A DNA stretch of 58,085 nucleotides from an uncultured bacterium (GCA_949299165.1 CASFZJ010000007.1:1-58085), one strand, 5' to 3'. Positions 9,871 through 19,250 are shown, counted from the stretch's first letter. Numbers and translations are program-made. Notes: generated by a model not told the origin, from the sequence alone.

Positions 9871-10080
9871 TTACTTACCTTCCTTACTCATGCCGAGTTC
9901 TCTTTCTCTTAATACAGTGTAAACACGAGCAATGTCTTTTCTAACTCTTTTAACTTCAGCTAAGTTTTCGAGTTGGCCGACAGCTTTTTTTCTTCTTAAA
10001 TTAAATAATTGTTCTTTTAAGGAGTAAATTTGATTATTTAATTCTTCGGAAGTTAATTCTCTGACTTCTTTGATCTTCAT
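9871..10080 (-). CDS. rpmC: 50S ribosomal protein L29
   Basis: L29, 69 residues, two-helix protein near the exit tunnel. MKIKEVRELTSEELNNQIYS and FNLRRKKAVGQLENLAEVKR are typical, followed by RKDIARVYTVLRERE. Between rplP and rpsQ as expected. Confidence 0.97.
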   Translation of the reverse strand: MKIKEVRELTSEELNNQIYSLKEQLFNLRRKKAVGQLENLAEVKRVRKDIARVYTVLRERELGMSKEGK

Positions 10081-10083
10081 AAA

Positions 10084-10503
10084 CTATTTGTCCTCCTTTT
10101 CTCTTTCAACAATTTTTGTGTTAAGTGGAAGTTTGTAGCTTGCTTGACGTAATGCTTCTTTAGCAATTTCAGGAGCTACTCCACCGATTTCGAACATAAC
10201 TCTGTTCTTTTTAACGACTGCTACCCAGTATTCTGGATTACCTTTACCTGAACCCATACGGACTTCAGCAGGTTTTTTAGTTTTTGCTAAGTGTGGGAAA
10301 ATTCTAATATAGATTTTACCTTCACGTTTTGTGTATCTGGATAAAACGACTCTGCAAGCTTCGATTTGTCTGTCGCTGACCCAGTTTCCGCTAGTTGCTT
10401 GGAGACCAAATTCGCCGAAAGCAACAGTATTACCACCTTTAGATAATCCTTCATATCTTATGATATGTGGACGTCTATACTTTGTTCTTTTTGGTTGTAA
10501 CAT
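10084..10503 (-). CDS. rplP: 50S ribosomal protein L16
   Basis: L16, 139 residues, [20 protein letters not shown] start; [20 protein letters not shown] and [20 protein letters not shown] are conserved. It organises the A-site region of the large subunit. Start and length match the family. Confidence 0.98.
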   Translation of the reverse strand: MLQPKRTKYRRPHIIRYEGLSKGGNTVAFGEFGLQATSGNWVSDRQIEACRVVLSRYTKREGKIYIRIFPHLAKTKKPAEVRMGSGKGNPEYWVAVVKKNRVMFEIGGVAPEIAKEALRQASYKLPLNTKIVEREKEDK

Positions 10504-10505
10504 AG

Positions 10506-11201
10506 TTATTCTCCTTTCTTACGAGAGTTTGTAGTCTCAACTTCACTAACTTTAGCGTTGATTTCTTTTTCACCACGGCAGATCCAGATCTTAACGCCGA
10601 GTTTGCCATATGTAGTCATAGCTTCTCTACAAGCGTAATCGATATCACTTGTTAAAGTGTTGATTGCCATTGTGCCTTCTTTATAGCCTTCGCTACGAGC
10701 AATATCTGCTCCAGCAAGTCTACCACTGACTTCAGTTTTACAACCTTTAGCGCCAGCTTTTCTAACTTGAGCGATTGCTTTCTTTTGAACGATTCTGAAG
10801 GAAGCACGTGCTTCAAGTTGGGAACAGATTTGATCTGCAACAATTCGAGCATCAAGGTATGGTTGTTTAACTTCAACAACATCAATCTTAACTGTGCAAT
10901 GTAATAATTTTACGAGAGCATCTGTAAGTTTATTGATGTTTTCACCTTTTTGACCAATAACTGTACCAGGTTTTGCAACACAAACGATAACTCTTACAAA
11001 GTAACCTTTATCGTTTTTCTTTCTCTCGATTTCAATGTGAGAAAGTTGTGATTCTTTACCAATTTTTTCTTCGAGGAATTCTCTGATTTTAATGTCTTCA
11101 GCTAAGAAACGAGAATAATCTTTGTCGTTAGCAAACCATCTTGAGTTCCAGTTCTTATTAAGACCAATTCTCATTCCTACTGGATTAACTTTTTGACCCA
11201 T
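10506..11201 (-). CDS. rpsC: 30S ribosomal protein S3
   Basis: S3, 231 residues. [20 protein letters not shown] at the start, the KH domain with [16 protein letters not shown], and the C-terminal [10 protein letters not shown] lobe. It lines the mRNA entry site. Two bases separate it from rplP and eleven from rplV. Confidence 0.98.
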   Translation of the reverse strand: MGQKVNPVGMRIGLNKNWNSRWFANDKDYSRFLAEDIKIREFLEEKIGKESQLSHIEIERKKNDKGYFVRVIVCVAKPGTVIGQKGENINKLTDALVKLLHCTVKIDVVEVKQPYLDARIVADQICSQLEARASFRIVQKKAIAQVRKAGAKGCKTEVSGRLAGADIARSEGYKEGTMAINTLTSDIDYACREAMTTYGKLGVKIWICRGEKEINAKVSEVETTNSRKKGE

Positions 11202-11212
11202 ATTCTCACTCC

Positions 11213-11839
11213 TTAATTTCTTTCCTTAACTGTAACGTAGATGTTACAGAATCTCTTTACTAAGCCACTTGCGCTACCTTTAGCACGTGGTAAGTATCTT
11301 CTCATCTTTAATCCATCACTTGCTTGGATTGTAGCAACATATAATTTATCTCCGTTCATATTGAAGTTATTTGTTGCATTTGCCATTGCAGAAGCGATAA
11401 GTTTTGCAACAGGTTTACAAGCTTTGTGATTGACGTTATTAAGGATTCCAAGAGCTTCATCACAATCTTTTCCTCTGACAAGATCAATGACGAGTCTAGC
11501 TTTTCTTGGAGTACATTTAACATTTAATGCTTTAGCGTGAGCTTCAGTTACAGTTGGTTTTACAACTTTTTCTTTAGCTTTTGCTTTTTCAGCTTTCTTT
11601 TCAGCTTTAGCTTCTTTTTTAGCAGCTTTTACTTCAGCTTTTTCCTCTTTCTTTGTCTTTGGAGCTTTTTCAACTGTTTCAATAACTTCTTCTTTTGTTT
11701 CAGCTTTTTTAGTTGTCTTTTTAGCTGTTGTTTTTGAAGTTGTTGTCTTCTTTGCAGTTGTCTTTTTAGCTGCTGGTTTAACTTCTTTTTCAGTTTCAGT
11801 TTCTGCTACTTTTTTAGTAGTTTTCTTTGTTTCTGCCAT
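11213..11839 (-). CDS. rplV: 50S ribosomal protein L22 with ~95-residue Lys/Ala/Glu-rich N-terminal extension
   Basis: L22, 208 residues, nearly double the usual ~112. The conserved protein starts near residue 98 (AHAKALNVKCTPRKARLVID) and ends PRAKGSASGLVKRFCNIYVT. The preceding ~95 residues are Lys, Ala, Thr and Glu only in broad terms, with repeats of the AKKTTAKKTT type followed by a charged helix-like AEKKAEKAKAKEK run. AGGAGG precedes the ATG, so it is likely translated. Its first eight residues equal those of L5. Confidence 0.95.
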   Translation of the reverse strand: MAETKKTTKKVAETETEKEVKPAAKKTTAKKTTTSKTTAKKTTKKAETKEEVIETVEKAPKTKKEEKAEVKAAKKEAKAEKKAEKAKAKEKVVKPTVTEAHAKALNVKCTPRKARLVIDLVRGKDCDEALGILNNVNHKACKPVAKLIASAMANATNNFNMNGDKLYVATIQASDGLKMRRYLPRAKGSASGLVKRFCNIYVTVKERN

Positions 11840-11852
11840 AACTTCCTCCTAC

Positions 11853-12161
11853 TTATTTCTTAATACCAGCTGCTTTCATAGCTGCTGCCTTATCTTCAGC
11901 GTTATTACCAAAGTGGCCTTTATAAGTTCTTGTTGGGGCAAATTCACCTAACTTGTGTCCGACCATATCTTCAGTTACATAAACTGTAATGAATGTATGT
12001 CCGTTATAAACAGCGAAAGTGTGTTCAACGAATTCTGGGAAGATTGTACTTCTTCTAGACCATGTTTTGATGACTTGTTTCTTGTTATCTTTATTTAAAG
12101 CTTCGACCTTTTCCATTAAACTTGCGTCTACGAATGGTCCCTTTTTTAAACTACGTGACAT
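11853..12161 (-). CDS. rpsS: 30S ribosomal protein S19
   Basis: S19, 102 residues. [20 protein letters not shown], then [20 protein letters not shown] and [20 protein letters not shown], are the family pattern. Small-subunit head protein contacting S13. Normal place between rplB and rplV. Confidence 0.98.
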   Translation of the reverse strand: MSRSLKKGPFVDASLMEKVEALNKDNKKQVIKTWSRRSTIFPEFVEHTFAVYNGHTFITVYVTEDMVGHKLGEFAPTRTYKGHFGNNAEDKAAAMKAAGIKK

Positions 12162-12179
12162 TGTCTCTCACTCCTTTCT

Positions 12180-13013
12180 CTATTTATCGTTTCTTCTCTT
12201 AATGATTAATTTAGAAGAAGCTTTCTTAACTTTTCTTGTCTTAACACCAAGAGCTCTCTTACCCCATGGGGTGCGTGGTGCATCTCTACCAACAGGACAT
12301 TTACCTTCACCACCACCGTGAGGGTGATCTGGTGGGTTCATTGCGCTACCTCTAACTGTTGGACGAATACCATACCATCTGTTTTTACCTGCTTTACCAA
12401 AGTTGACGAGGTTCCAATCTTCATTTCCGACAACACCGATTGTTGCTTTACATTCGCCAAGAACTTTACGTGTTTCACCACTTTGAAGTCTTAAGATAAT
12501 GTATTTGCCATCTTTACCAAGAATTTGAGCAGAACAACCAGCACTTCTACAAAGTTGACCACCTTTTAAAGGTTTAAGTTCAACGTTATGAATGAATGTA
12601 CCTTCAGGAATGTTCTTGAGTGGTAATGCGTTTCCTGTAACGATATCAACGTTTTCGCCAGAAACGATTTTATCTCCAACTTTTAATCCTTTTGGATGAA
12701 TAATGTATCTTTTTTCGCCATCGAGATAGTGGATTAATGCGATATTTGCATTTCTATTTGGATCATATTCGATAGCTGCAACTTTTCCTACAACTCCATC
12801 CTTATTTCTTTTAAAGTCAATAATTCTATATTTTCTCTTGTTTCCGCCACCGATATGACGTGTTGTGATAACACCTTGTTGGTTTCTACCACCACTTTTC
12901 TTTAATGTGACGAGTAAACTTTTTTCAGGAGTTGACTTTGTAATTTCCTCATAAGAGAGCGTTGTCATTGCTCTTCTTGAAGGAGTATATGGTTTAAAAT
13001 TCTTAATTGACAT
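12180..13013 (-). CDS. rplB: 50S ribosomal protein L2
   Basis: L2, 277 residues, close to the peptidyl-transferase centre. [20 protein letters not shown] start and the conserved C-terminal [20 protein letters not shown], whose histidine is important for peptide bond formation. Ordinary length and context. Confidence 0.98.
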   Translation of the reverse strand: MSIKNFKPYTPSRRAMTTLSYEEITKSTPEKSLLVTLKKSGGRNQQGVITTRHIGGGNKRKYRIIDFKRNKDGVVGKVAAIEYDPNRNANIALIHYLDGEKRYIIHPKGLKVGDKIVSGENVDIVTGNALPLKNIPEGTFIHNVELKPLKGGQLCRSAGCSAQILGKDGKYIILRLQSGETRKVLGECKATIGVVGNEDWNLVNFGKAGKNRWYGIRPTVRGSAMNPPDHPHGGGEGKCPVGRDAPRTPWGKRALGVKTRKVKKASSKLIIKRRNDK

Positions 13014-13041
13014 AATAATCTCCTATAAGTAAGTTTATTCA

Positions 13042-13383
13042 TTAATCAGCGAATAAATTGATTGTTTCACCATCTTTAACAGTGACAATAGCTTTCTTGA
13101 ATCCGCTAATAGTTCCTTTATATCTTGATCCACGTGTTGTAACTTTTGCAGGAACGTTAACCAAGTTAACAGCTGTAACATTTACGTTGTAAATCTTGTG
13201 GATTGCGTTTTTGATTTGTGTTTTGTTAGCAGTTGATTTGACAACAAATGTGAATTTATTGTGTTCTTGACTTGCTGACATACTTTTTTCAGTGATAAGA
13301 GGTTCAATAATTACATCGAAATCACTGATAGTTGCTTTCTTTGTTTTAACTTCTGCTGCAACTTCTTGTTTCTTTCTAGCCAT
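13042..13383 (-). CDS. rplW: 50S ribosomal protein L23
   Basis: L23, 113 residues, tunnel-exit protein that docks SRP and trigger factor. FDVIIEPLITEKSMSASQEH and VNTVNVP-like VTAVNLVNVPAKVTTRGSRY are typical. About 18 extra residues rich in Lys precede the conserved part. The ATG shares one base with the rplD stop (TAATG), suggesting coupling. Confidence 0.96.
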   Translation of the reverse strand: MARKKQEVAAEVKTKKATISDFDVIIEPLITEKSMSASQEHNKFTFVVKSTANKTQIKNAIHKIYNVNVTAVNLVNVPAKVTTRGSRYKGTISGFKKAIVTVKDGETINLFAD

Positions 13384-14006
13384 TATTTAAGTTCCTCCTC
13401 AATCTTTTTAATAACTTCTTTTGTAGTAACTACTTTCTTGAAGTTAAGAAGATCATAAACGCTAACATTTCCTTCAACTCTGAAGCCAACGTTTGCAACG
13501 TTTGCACAAGCTTGAAGAACGAGTGGATCACTTGAGATTACAAGTGTCTTTGTATTTTCAAGTTTGAATGCTTTTAATAAAGCGACGATTTCTTTTGTCT
13601 TACCGCTTACTTTTAATTCATCAAGGACAACCATATCCTTTTTAGCAAGTTGACTATATGCACTCTTTAAAGCAAGTTTATGTTCTTTTTTATTTTGTTT
13701 AATTTTGAAGTTTTGGATACCAGTTGGACCAAATACTGTTCCACCGCCAACCCAGATAGGTGATCTTGTTGAACCAGCTCTTGCTCTTCCTGTTCCTTTT
13801 TGTCTCCATGGTTTCTTACCGCCACCAGAGACTTCGAATCTTTTCTTTGTTTTAGCAGTTGCTTGTCTTGAATTTGCTTGATAAGTCATAACTGCATCAA
13901 ACATTGATTGGTTATGAGGTTCAATTCCGAAGACATCTTTTGAAACACTTACTGTAGAAACTTCTGAACCATCTTGGGAATAGACTTTAAGTTTTAAATC
14001 TGCCAT
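13383..14006 (-). CDS. rplD: 50S ribosomal protein L4
   Basis: L4, 207 residues. The tunnel loop with GGGKKPWRQKGTGRARAGST and SPIWVGGGTVFGP is conserved. In gamma-proteobacteria L4 represses the S10 operon through its leader; here a different structured leader precedes rpsJ, and a link to L4 is only a possibility. Confidence 0.98.
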   Translation of the reverse strand: MADLKLKVYSQDGSEVSTVSVSKDVFGIEPHNQSMFDAVMTYQANSRQATAKTKKRFEVSGGGKKPWRQKGTGRARAGSTRSPIWVGGGTVFGPTGIQNFKIKQNKKEHKLALKSAYSQLAKKDMVVLDELKVSGKTKEIVALLKAFKLENTKTLVISSDPLVLQACANVANVGFRVEGNVSVYDLLNFKKVVTTKEVIKKIEEELK

Positions 14007-14023
14007 AGTTTTCTCCCTTCAAC

Positions 14024-14743
14024 TTATTTAGTTTCTTGTGCTGGAGTTTCTGCTGGAGCAGCTTCAACTTTCACGCTTCTATCAATTACAGGTTTAACTT
14101 TGTAATTTTGAAGTGAAGGTTTTACAGCACTTCTAATCTTGACGATTGATTTTTTAGCACCTGGAACGCCACCTCTAACAAGGATGTAATTCTTTTCTGC
14201 ATCAACTTTAACGATAATTTCATTTAAAACTGTTGCTGATTGATTACCCATGTGTCCAGACATTTTCTTACCTGGAATAACACGGTTATTGCATCTACCA
14301 TTGTTAGCAAATGAGCCTTGTTGTCTGTGGTAACCAGAACCATGTCCTTTAGGTCCGATTGCGTGGCCCCATCTCTTAATGACACCAGCATATCCTCTAC
14401 CTTTGCTTGTTCCGATGATGTCAACGATTTCTCCGTCTTTGAATAAATCAGCTTTGATTTCTTGACCAACTTCGAATCCGTTCATCTCATCGCCTTTTAA
14501 TTCAAATAAGAATTCTTTTGTAGCGACGTTTGCTTTTTTGAAAATTCCTTTTTCACATTTGTTTAAGGATTTTTCTTTTTTGTCTTCATAACCGATTTGA
14601 ATTGCATCATATCCGTCATGGTCTTTTGTTTTCTTTTGTGTGACTACGTTAGGTAAGACTTCGATTACAGTAACAGCATACATTGTTCCATCTTCAGCAT
14701 AGACTTGAGTCATACCCATCTTACGACCGATGATTTCTTTCAT
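14024..14743 (-). CDS. rplC: 50S ribosomal protein L3
   Basis: L3, 239 residues. MKEIIGRKMGMTQVYAEDGT at the start and GSFANNGRCNNRVIPGKKMS plus GHMGNQSATVLNEIIVKVD in the centre. It carries a ~20-residue Pro/Ala/Glu tail (VEAAPAETPAQETK) beyond the usual C-terminus, in line with other tailed proteins of this operon. Confidence 0.97.
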   Translation of the reverse strand: MKEIIGRKMGMTQVYAEDGTMYAVTVIEVLPNVVTQKKTKDHDGYDAIQIGYEDKKEKSLNKCEKGIFKKANVATKEFLFELKGDEMNGFEVGQEIKADLFKDGEIVDIIGTSKGRGYAGVIKRWGHAIGPKGHGSGYHRQQGSFANNGRCNNRVIPGKKMSGHMGNQSATVLNEIIVKVDAEKNYILVRGGVPGAKKSIVKIRSAVKPSLQNYKVKPVIDRSVKVEAAPAETPAQETK

Positions 14744-14757
14744 TTCGCCTTACCTCC

Positions 14758-15069
14758 TTATAACTTGATATCGATATCAACACCGCTTGGAAGGTCTAAT
14801 CTTCTTAAAGCATCAATTGTATCGCTGTTTGGATTAACGATATCGATAATTCTTTTGTGTGTTCTAATTTCGAATTGTTCACGGGAATCTTTGTACTTAT
14901 GAACAGCTCTTAAGATTGTGTAGACTTGTTTTTCCGTTGGTAATGGAATAGGTCCGACTACAGTTGCACCTGTTTTAGTAATTGCATTTACAATCTTTGA
15001 AACACTCATATCGAGAACTTTGTGATCATAAGCTTGTAAACGAACTCTAATCTTTTTTACTTTTGCCAT
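14758..15069 (-). CDS. rpsJ: 30S ribosomal protein S10
   Basis: S10, 103 residues, first gene of the operon. [20 protein letters not shown] and [20 protein letters not shown] are diagnostic, with a normal end SGVDIDIKL. In other bacteria S10 also pairs with NusB in antitermination. AAGGAG precedes the ATG, and a ~95-base folded leader lies upstream. Confidence 0.98.
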   Translation of the reverse strand: MAKVKKIRVRLQAYDHKVLDMSVSKIVNAITKTGATVVGPIPLPTEKQVYTILRAVHKYKDSREQFEIRTHKRIIDIVNPNSDTIDALRRLDLPSGVDIDIKL

Positions 15070-15096
15070 GAATTCATACTCCTTTCGACTACATAA

Positions 15097-15191
15097 CTTA
15101 CCGAAGGCTCAATTACGAGTTACCTGATACATCATCATGACAACGCTTATGGGTGTATCAGCAATCTCGCATTTCATCACGTTTCCGTAAG
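15097..15191 (-). promoter_or_regulatory. structured leader of the S10 operon (candidate autoregulatory RNA)
   Basis: Three nested helices are visible: CTTAC.GAA at 15183-15191 with its partner at 15097-15105 (one mismatch), CGAG with CTCG (15116-15119 / 15166-15169), and a perfect eight-pair CTGATACA/TGTATCAG (15124-15131 / 15154-15161) closing a 22-base loop. The fold ends about 27 bases before the rpsJ ATG. Such leaders commonly bind an operon protein; the ligand here is unknown and I do not match it to a named family. Confidence 0.6.
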
Positions 15192-15199
15192 CCATAAAA

Positions 15200-15228
15200 G
15201 TATATTACATAGTAATAAGTAAAGTCAA
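15200..15228 (-). promoter_or_regulatory. sigma-A-type promoter of the ribosomal operon
   Basis: On the minus strand TTGACT (15223-15228) is followed 15-17 bases later by an AT-rich TAATATAC box (15200-15207). It lies just upstream of the folded leader and is the only good promoter before rpsJ. Confidence 0.6.
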
Positions 15229-15399
15229 CAAGAAATTTTAAAATTTTTTAATGAATTTTTTAGGCTATTTTTGGTGCGAATTTTTGGTTAAAAATCGCTT
15301 AAAATCAAATTAAAAAACCTAGGAAATTTTGCAAAAAATATTACTTTTTTACATTTTTTCCTAGGAATATTTAAAATTCTTGGACTTTTTTAAAAAAAC
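15229..15399. other. AT-rich intergenic region with CCTAGG repeats
   Basis: No gene is seen. Two CCTAGG palindromes (15318-15323 and 15360-15365) flank a short A/T-rich spacer in inverted arrangement, followed by TTGGACTTTTTT, which recurs near 46569. This resembles the other intergenic repeat clusters of the window. It may also help terminate the 15400 gene, but no GC stem is present. Confidence 0.4.
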
Positions 15400-16434
15400 C
15401 TAATGTTTTTGAGGATATTTCTCGTAAATTTTGAAGTAATATTCCTCCCAAAGTTTTTTTACGTGTTCTTCACTATAGAAATTTTTAATTTCGATAGAGT
15501 TATTGATAATCTTTTTTCTGAAGATTTCATCATCTTTAATCTTGTTAATAAGGTCTGAAAATTCATCATTATTTGTGCCAACAAGGTAGTCAGATAAGAA
15601 AATATCTTTGTATAAATCGAGATCTCTTACGAGGAATGGTTTTTCAACATTAATGCATTCAAGTAAAGTCATTGGGAAAAGTTCTTGATAAGATGGCAAG
15701 AAAAGCATATCAGCAACGTTAAAAATATCATTCATGCGTTTTCTTGGGATTATACCTAAGAATTTAAGGTTACTAGGTGGATTATCCATAATCGCTTTAA
15801 TTTCGTTATAACCTGAGGTAATTTTGCCAAAAGAGAATCCTCCAGCCCAAACAAAATAGATATCAGGATTCTTTTTAGCAACTTCTGCAAAATCAATTAC
15901 ACCTTTTCTAGTTTGTGTTTGTCCAACGCCCAAAACAACAAATTTATCTTGAGGAATATTGAATTCTTTTTTAATTTCAATAATCTTATCACTTTCTAAA
16001 GGATGGAATTTTTCACTACTAACATAATTTGGAATGTAGGTAATTTTTTCTCTAGGAATACCTATGTTTAATAAATCCTTAATAAAGTAAGGGTTAACAA
16101 CAATTACTTCATCAGCTTTCTTATAAAACTTAAGAACATACCATTTATAAGGAGCAAACATCCAGCCTGGCATTTTTAAGCTTCCGTCATTTTTTTCTGG
16201 AATGAAATGGACATAACAAACATTAATTTTCTTCTTTTTAAACTTAAAAAAGAAATTTGGATTAACCGTATGGAAATGATTGATATCATACTTTTTAGGA
16301 TTTCGACCATTAATTGTAATGTCTAATGATTCGATACGTTTTACAAGGTCAACTTGTTCAAAGAAATTAGCGCCGACTCCTTGACCTTCAATATTTAACC
16401 CGCCGGCATACATGTTTATTTTTAGCTTTTTCAT
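15400..16434 (-). CDS. GT4 glycosyltransferase, probable diacylglycerol glycolipid synthase (CpoA/alDGS-like)
   Basis: A 344-residue GT-B glycosyltransferase. The N-terminus KLKINMYAGGLNIEGQGVGA resembles the CpoA / alDGS enzymes that add a second sugar to monoglucosyl-diacylglycerol. The donor-binding half has FVVLGVGQTQTRKGVIDFAE and an E-x7-E pair in ELFPMTLLE (about 256-264). No membrane span; a basic, aromatic surface would suit peripheral membrane binding. Glycolipid synthesis is inferred from the N-terminal likeness, not proven; another sugar acceptor is possible. Monocistronic, with no strong ribosome site. Confidence 0.7.
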   Translation of the reverse strand: MKKLKINMYAGGLNIEGQGVGANFFEQVDLVKRIESLDITINGRNPKKYDINHFHTVNPNFFFKFKKKKINVCYVHFIPEKNDGSLKMPGWMFAPYKWYVLKFYKKADEVIVVNPYFIKDLLNIGIPREKITYIPNYVSSEKFHPLESDKIIEIKKEFNIPQDKFVVLGVGQTQTRKGVIDFAEVAKKNPDIYFVWAGGFSFGKITSGYNEIKAIMDNPPSNLKFLGIIPRKRMNDIFNVADMLFLPSYQELFPMTLLECINVEKPFLVRDLDLYKDIFLSDYLVGTNNDEFSDLINKIKDDEIFRKKIINNSIEIKNFYSEEHVKKLWEEYYFKIYEKYPQKH

Positions 16435-16521
16435 ATTAAAATTGTCTAATCTTAAGAGGTAAAAAGCAAGACAAAAAATAGTAGTTTTCTAGTAGATTTT
16501 TAGTATTTAAACAAAAAATAG

Positions 16522-16541
16522 TTGAGATTTGCAAGGTTTTT
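16522..16541 (+). repeat. dispersed 20-bp motif, copy at queH stop
   Basis: TTGAGATTTGCAAGGTTTTT, a full match to the window-wide consensus; its last two bases overlap the queH stop codon (the gene is on the other strand). Confidence 0.6.
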
Positions 16542-17148
16542 AATGAAAAGAGAATTCACAACCACAGTAATCTTGTCTATAAATATTTTCTTCTTTTCCA
16601 AGTTCTACTCCAATATCTTGGCCACCATTTTTCTTAAAATCAAAGTGTAAAAATTCAATATCTTTAAATTCTTTTTCAATTCTTTCGCCACACCTTGAAA
16701 GATATTCAGCGTTCTTATTTCGTGAAATACTCATGATTGTTGAAACATATTTAAAGCCTAGATTCGATGCGTAATAAAATAATCTTTTCATGCGTTTTGC
16801 AATACAAATTTTGCATCTTTCTTGACCTTCTTTTTGATCTTTATAAGGAATCAAACTTTCTTTAAACATGTCATAGTCGTAATTATCTTCAATTATATTT
16901 ATTTTTGTTTTGAAAGTATCTTCAACAAATTTCACATGCTTTTTTACCGCATTTAATCTCTTATCAAATTCTTCTTTTGGGTAAATATTTGAATTTGAAA
17001 AAAGAATTGTGATATCAAAAAGATATGTTAAATAAATTAATGGATAGATAGAGCAAGCTCCACAACAAACATGGAGCAATAATTTTGGTTTTTTATCAAT
17101 TTTTCTAATTTCTCGATATTCTTTAAAGAATAATTCATTATAATCCAT
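16540..17148 (-). CDS. queH: epoxyqueuosine reductase QueH
   Basis: Last step of queuosine synthesis: reduces epoxyqueuosine in tRNA to queuosine. 202 residues from the ATG at 17148; a TTG at 17157 is possible but overlaps the upstream gene. The cysteine pattern of QueH is complete: HVCCGACSIYPL near the start, ERCKIC in the middle and YRQDYCGCEFS at the end, enough for a [4Fe-4S] cluster plus redox cysteines. It starts two bases after the stop of the fused glycosyltransferase gene with no Shine-Dalgarno, so translation is probably coupled. queA, tgt and queT lie 3.5 kb away. Confidence 0.9.
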   Translation of the reverse strand: MDYNELFFKEYREIRKIDKKPKLLLHVCCGACSIYPLIYLTYLFDITILFSNSNIYPKEEFDKRLNAVKKHVKFVEDTFKTKINIIEDNYDYDMFKESLIPYKDQKEGQERCKICIAKRMKRLFYYASNLGFKYVSTIMSISRNKNAEYLSRCGERIEKEFKDIEFLHFDFKKNGGQDIGVELGKEENIYRQDYCGCEFSFH

Positions 17149-17150
17149 AG

Positions 17151-19250
17151 TTAACAATTAATATTTTTTTGGAAAAATTCCAAAAATTCAAGCCGTTTTT
17201 TAAGAATAGTATCTTTAGAAAATTTTAATGAATTATTATATGCGTTAGCTTTATATTCTTTCAAAAGTTCTCTATTATTAACAAGTTCTATTAACTTATT
17301 TGCGTAAGCTTCTGGATCTCTATTTTCTACGATAATTCCGCAATTTTTAGGAACTGCATCATAAGTTGAATCGCCAAAATTCGTAGTGATAACTGGGACA
17401 CTTTGCGAGTTGGCTTCATTAATAACAAGAGGCATTCCTTCAAAATTACTAGACATTAATAGTAAATCTTTTTCATTAAAAACCTTTGCAACATCTTTCT
17501 CTTCATTATTAATAAAAACGAGATTGCTTAAATCATAATTTTTGATCTTTTCCTCAAGGTTCTTTTTTAATTTTCCTGAACCATAAAAATCAAATCTAAA
17601 TTCTAATCCCTTTTGTTTTAGTTTCTTCGCTACTTCAATTAAAAATAGAGGATTTTTTTGATCAGCATATCGCCCAACAAAAACAAATTTATTATTAAAA
17701 TATTCAGTTACAAATTTAGGCTCTAATTTAATCATATTTTCAATAAAAGTAGAGTTTTGCAGAGTTTTTGGTTTTTTTGCGCCAATATCTTCTCTAATTA
17801 ATTTGCTTAAAAACACATAGTAATCAGGTTTATGATAAGTCAAAGAAAGGCTTCTTTCAGTAAAAGATAAGAAGTATTTAGAATTAAAATGGTAGTGAAA
17901 AATAAATCTTCTTCTTTTAGGCATAATTTGATAATTATCAGGACTACTCGCAATTAAAATATCATACATATTTGTATTTTTTAAAACTAATTTACGATAT
18001 TTAATTTTTCCTAAAATAGTAAAATAAAAATACCTTAAAGCAATTCCGATAGCTTTAAAATATTTCTTATTTCGCCAAGCTTTTAAAATCTTTTCATCGA
18101 CTTTAGTATTTAAATTATTGTTTAAATAAATAATTTTAATATTTTCAGATATGTTATACCTCAAATTTTCTACTTTATTCCCAGTAACAACAAAAGTTAA
18201 AGCATAATAGTTTGATAATAAATTTGCGATAGAAATCGTAGCTGTCTCGGTGCAACCAAGAAATTCTAATTGTTCTAAAAACCAAAATATTCTCTGCTTA
18301 TATACTGTTCCAGTAATATTGAAAGTATTATAAGAATTTATAAATTCATCATTCGTAAGATACGTATTTAAATCGCATTTTTTAATTTTATCAATTTCCT
18401 TTATTACCCTTTTTGCATATTTAAGATAACTTTCTTTTAAATATTTAATATTTTGAAGACCATGTACTAAAAGCATGATTTTTTTAGTCAAAAACCAGAT
18501 ATTTGTTGTATCTTTTACATTATTTTCAACTGAGTAAAATCTTAATAAAGCTAATGTATTGAGGTATTTTTTAGTAAAAGCAAACGGATCAAAATGTAAA
18601 GAAGAATTTTCTCTAAAAACATAGACATAATTATACGTTGAGGTAAAAGCAATCTTTTTTGCTTTTAAAAAGCATAAATAATTAAAGCAAACATCTTCGA
18701 CAAAAGACTTGACCGGAACCGAGTTAATATTGTTTTCAATTAAAAATTCACGACGATATATTTTATTCCATGTATATCCCCTGATTCTAATGTCTCCAAC
18801 TATCTTTTTAGCGTAAGTTAAGTTATTTTTAAAGTCCCACCAATCTTTTATTTTGATAAAAGCTTTGATTTTTCTGCCTTTTTTCTCTAGGTAATAGTTG
18901 CTAACTACTATATCGGCATCTGTTTCTTTTGCCCTTGAATAAAGATTAAATAAAAACTTGTTTTCTACATAATCATCTCCATCAACAAAGCAAACGTATT
19001 CGCCAACTGCTTTATTAACTCCATAATTTCTAACGAGTCCTTGATCTTTAAAATCGACAATATTAATCTTAAATCGTTTATCATTTAAAAATTGATTAGC
19101 GATTTTTTTATCTTCATCAGTTGGATTATCGAGCATCATTAAAACTTCGTAATCTTCAAAATTACTTTGGTTTTGCAAGGTTTTTAAACATTTTTCAAGG
19201 TATTTTGAAACATTATGAATTGGTACTATTACCGAAACTTTTACTCCCAT
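17151..19250 (-). CDS. two-domain glycosyltransferase (GT2-GT4 fusion)
   Basis: 699 residues with two catalytic modules. Residues ~1-250 are GT2 (GT-A fold): VSVIVPIHNVSKYLEKCLKT, LVRNYGVNKAVGEYVCFVDG ending in the DGDD metal motif. Residues ~330-699 are GT4 (GT-B): FVFVGRYADQKNPLFLIEVA, YGSGKLKKNLEEKI and EGMPLVINE (E-x7-E). A long linker with aromatic and basic residues joins them. Probably makes a surface glycan or glycolipid by two successive transfers; sugars unknown. A good extended -10 (TGGTATAAT, 19288-19293) precedes it. queH is co-transcribed downstream. Confidence 0.8.
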   Translation of the reverse strand: MGVKVSVIVPIHNVSKYLEKCLKTLQNQSNFEDYEVLMMLDNPTDEDKKIANQFLNDKRFKINIVDFKDQGLVRNYGVNKAVGEYVCFVDGDDYVENKFLFNLYSRAKETDADIVVSNYYLEKKGRKIKAFIKIKDWWDFKNNLTYAKKIVGDIRIRGYTWNKIYRREFLIENNINSVPVKSFVEDVCFNYLCFLKAKKIAFTSTYNYVYVFRENSSLHFDPFAFTKKYLNTLALLRFYSVENNVKDTTNIWFLTKKIMLLVHGLQNIKYLKESYLKYAKRVIKEIDKIKKCDLNTYLTNDEFINSYNTFNITGTVYKQRIFWFLEQLEFLGCTETATISIANLLSNYYALTFVVTGNKVENLRYNISENIKIIYLNNNLNTKVDEKILKAWRNKKYFKAIGIALRYFYFTILGKIKYRKLVLKNTNMYDILIASSPDNYQIMPKRRRFIFHYHFNSKYFLSFTERSLSLTYHKPDYYVFLSKLIREDIGAKKPKTLQNSTFIENMIKLEPKFVTEYFNNKFVFVGRYADQKNPLFLIEVAKKLKQKGLEFRFDFYGSGKLKKNLEEKIKNYDLSNLVFINNEEKDVAKVFNEKDLLLMSSNFEGMPLVINEANSQSVPVITTNFGDSTYDAVPKNCGIIVENRDPEAYANKLIELVNNRELLKEYKANAYNNSLKFSKDTILKKRLEFLEFFQKNINC
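19167..19185 (+). repeat. dispersed motif, copy inside glycosyltransferase gene
   Basis: TTGGTTTTGCAAGGTTTTT, one base from consensus at the fourth position, within the coding sequence for KTLQNQ (antisense to the gene). A weaker copy at 17751-17769 in the same gene encodes KTLQNS. Confidence 0.45.

Noticed and set aside
11537-11737. Phe/Ser-rich plus-strand frame over rplV
   Set aside because: Shadow of the Lys/Ala-rich L22 extension; the complement of lysine codons reads as Phe and Ser.
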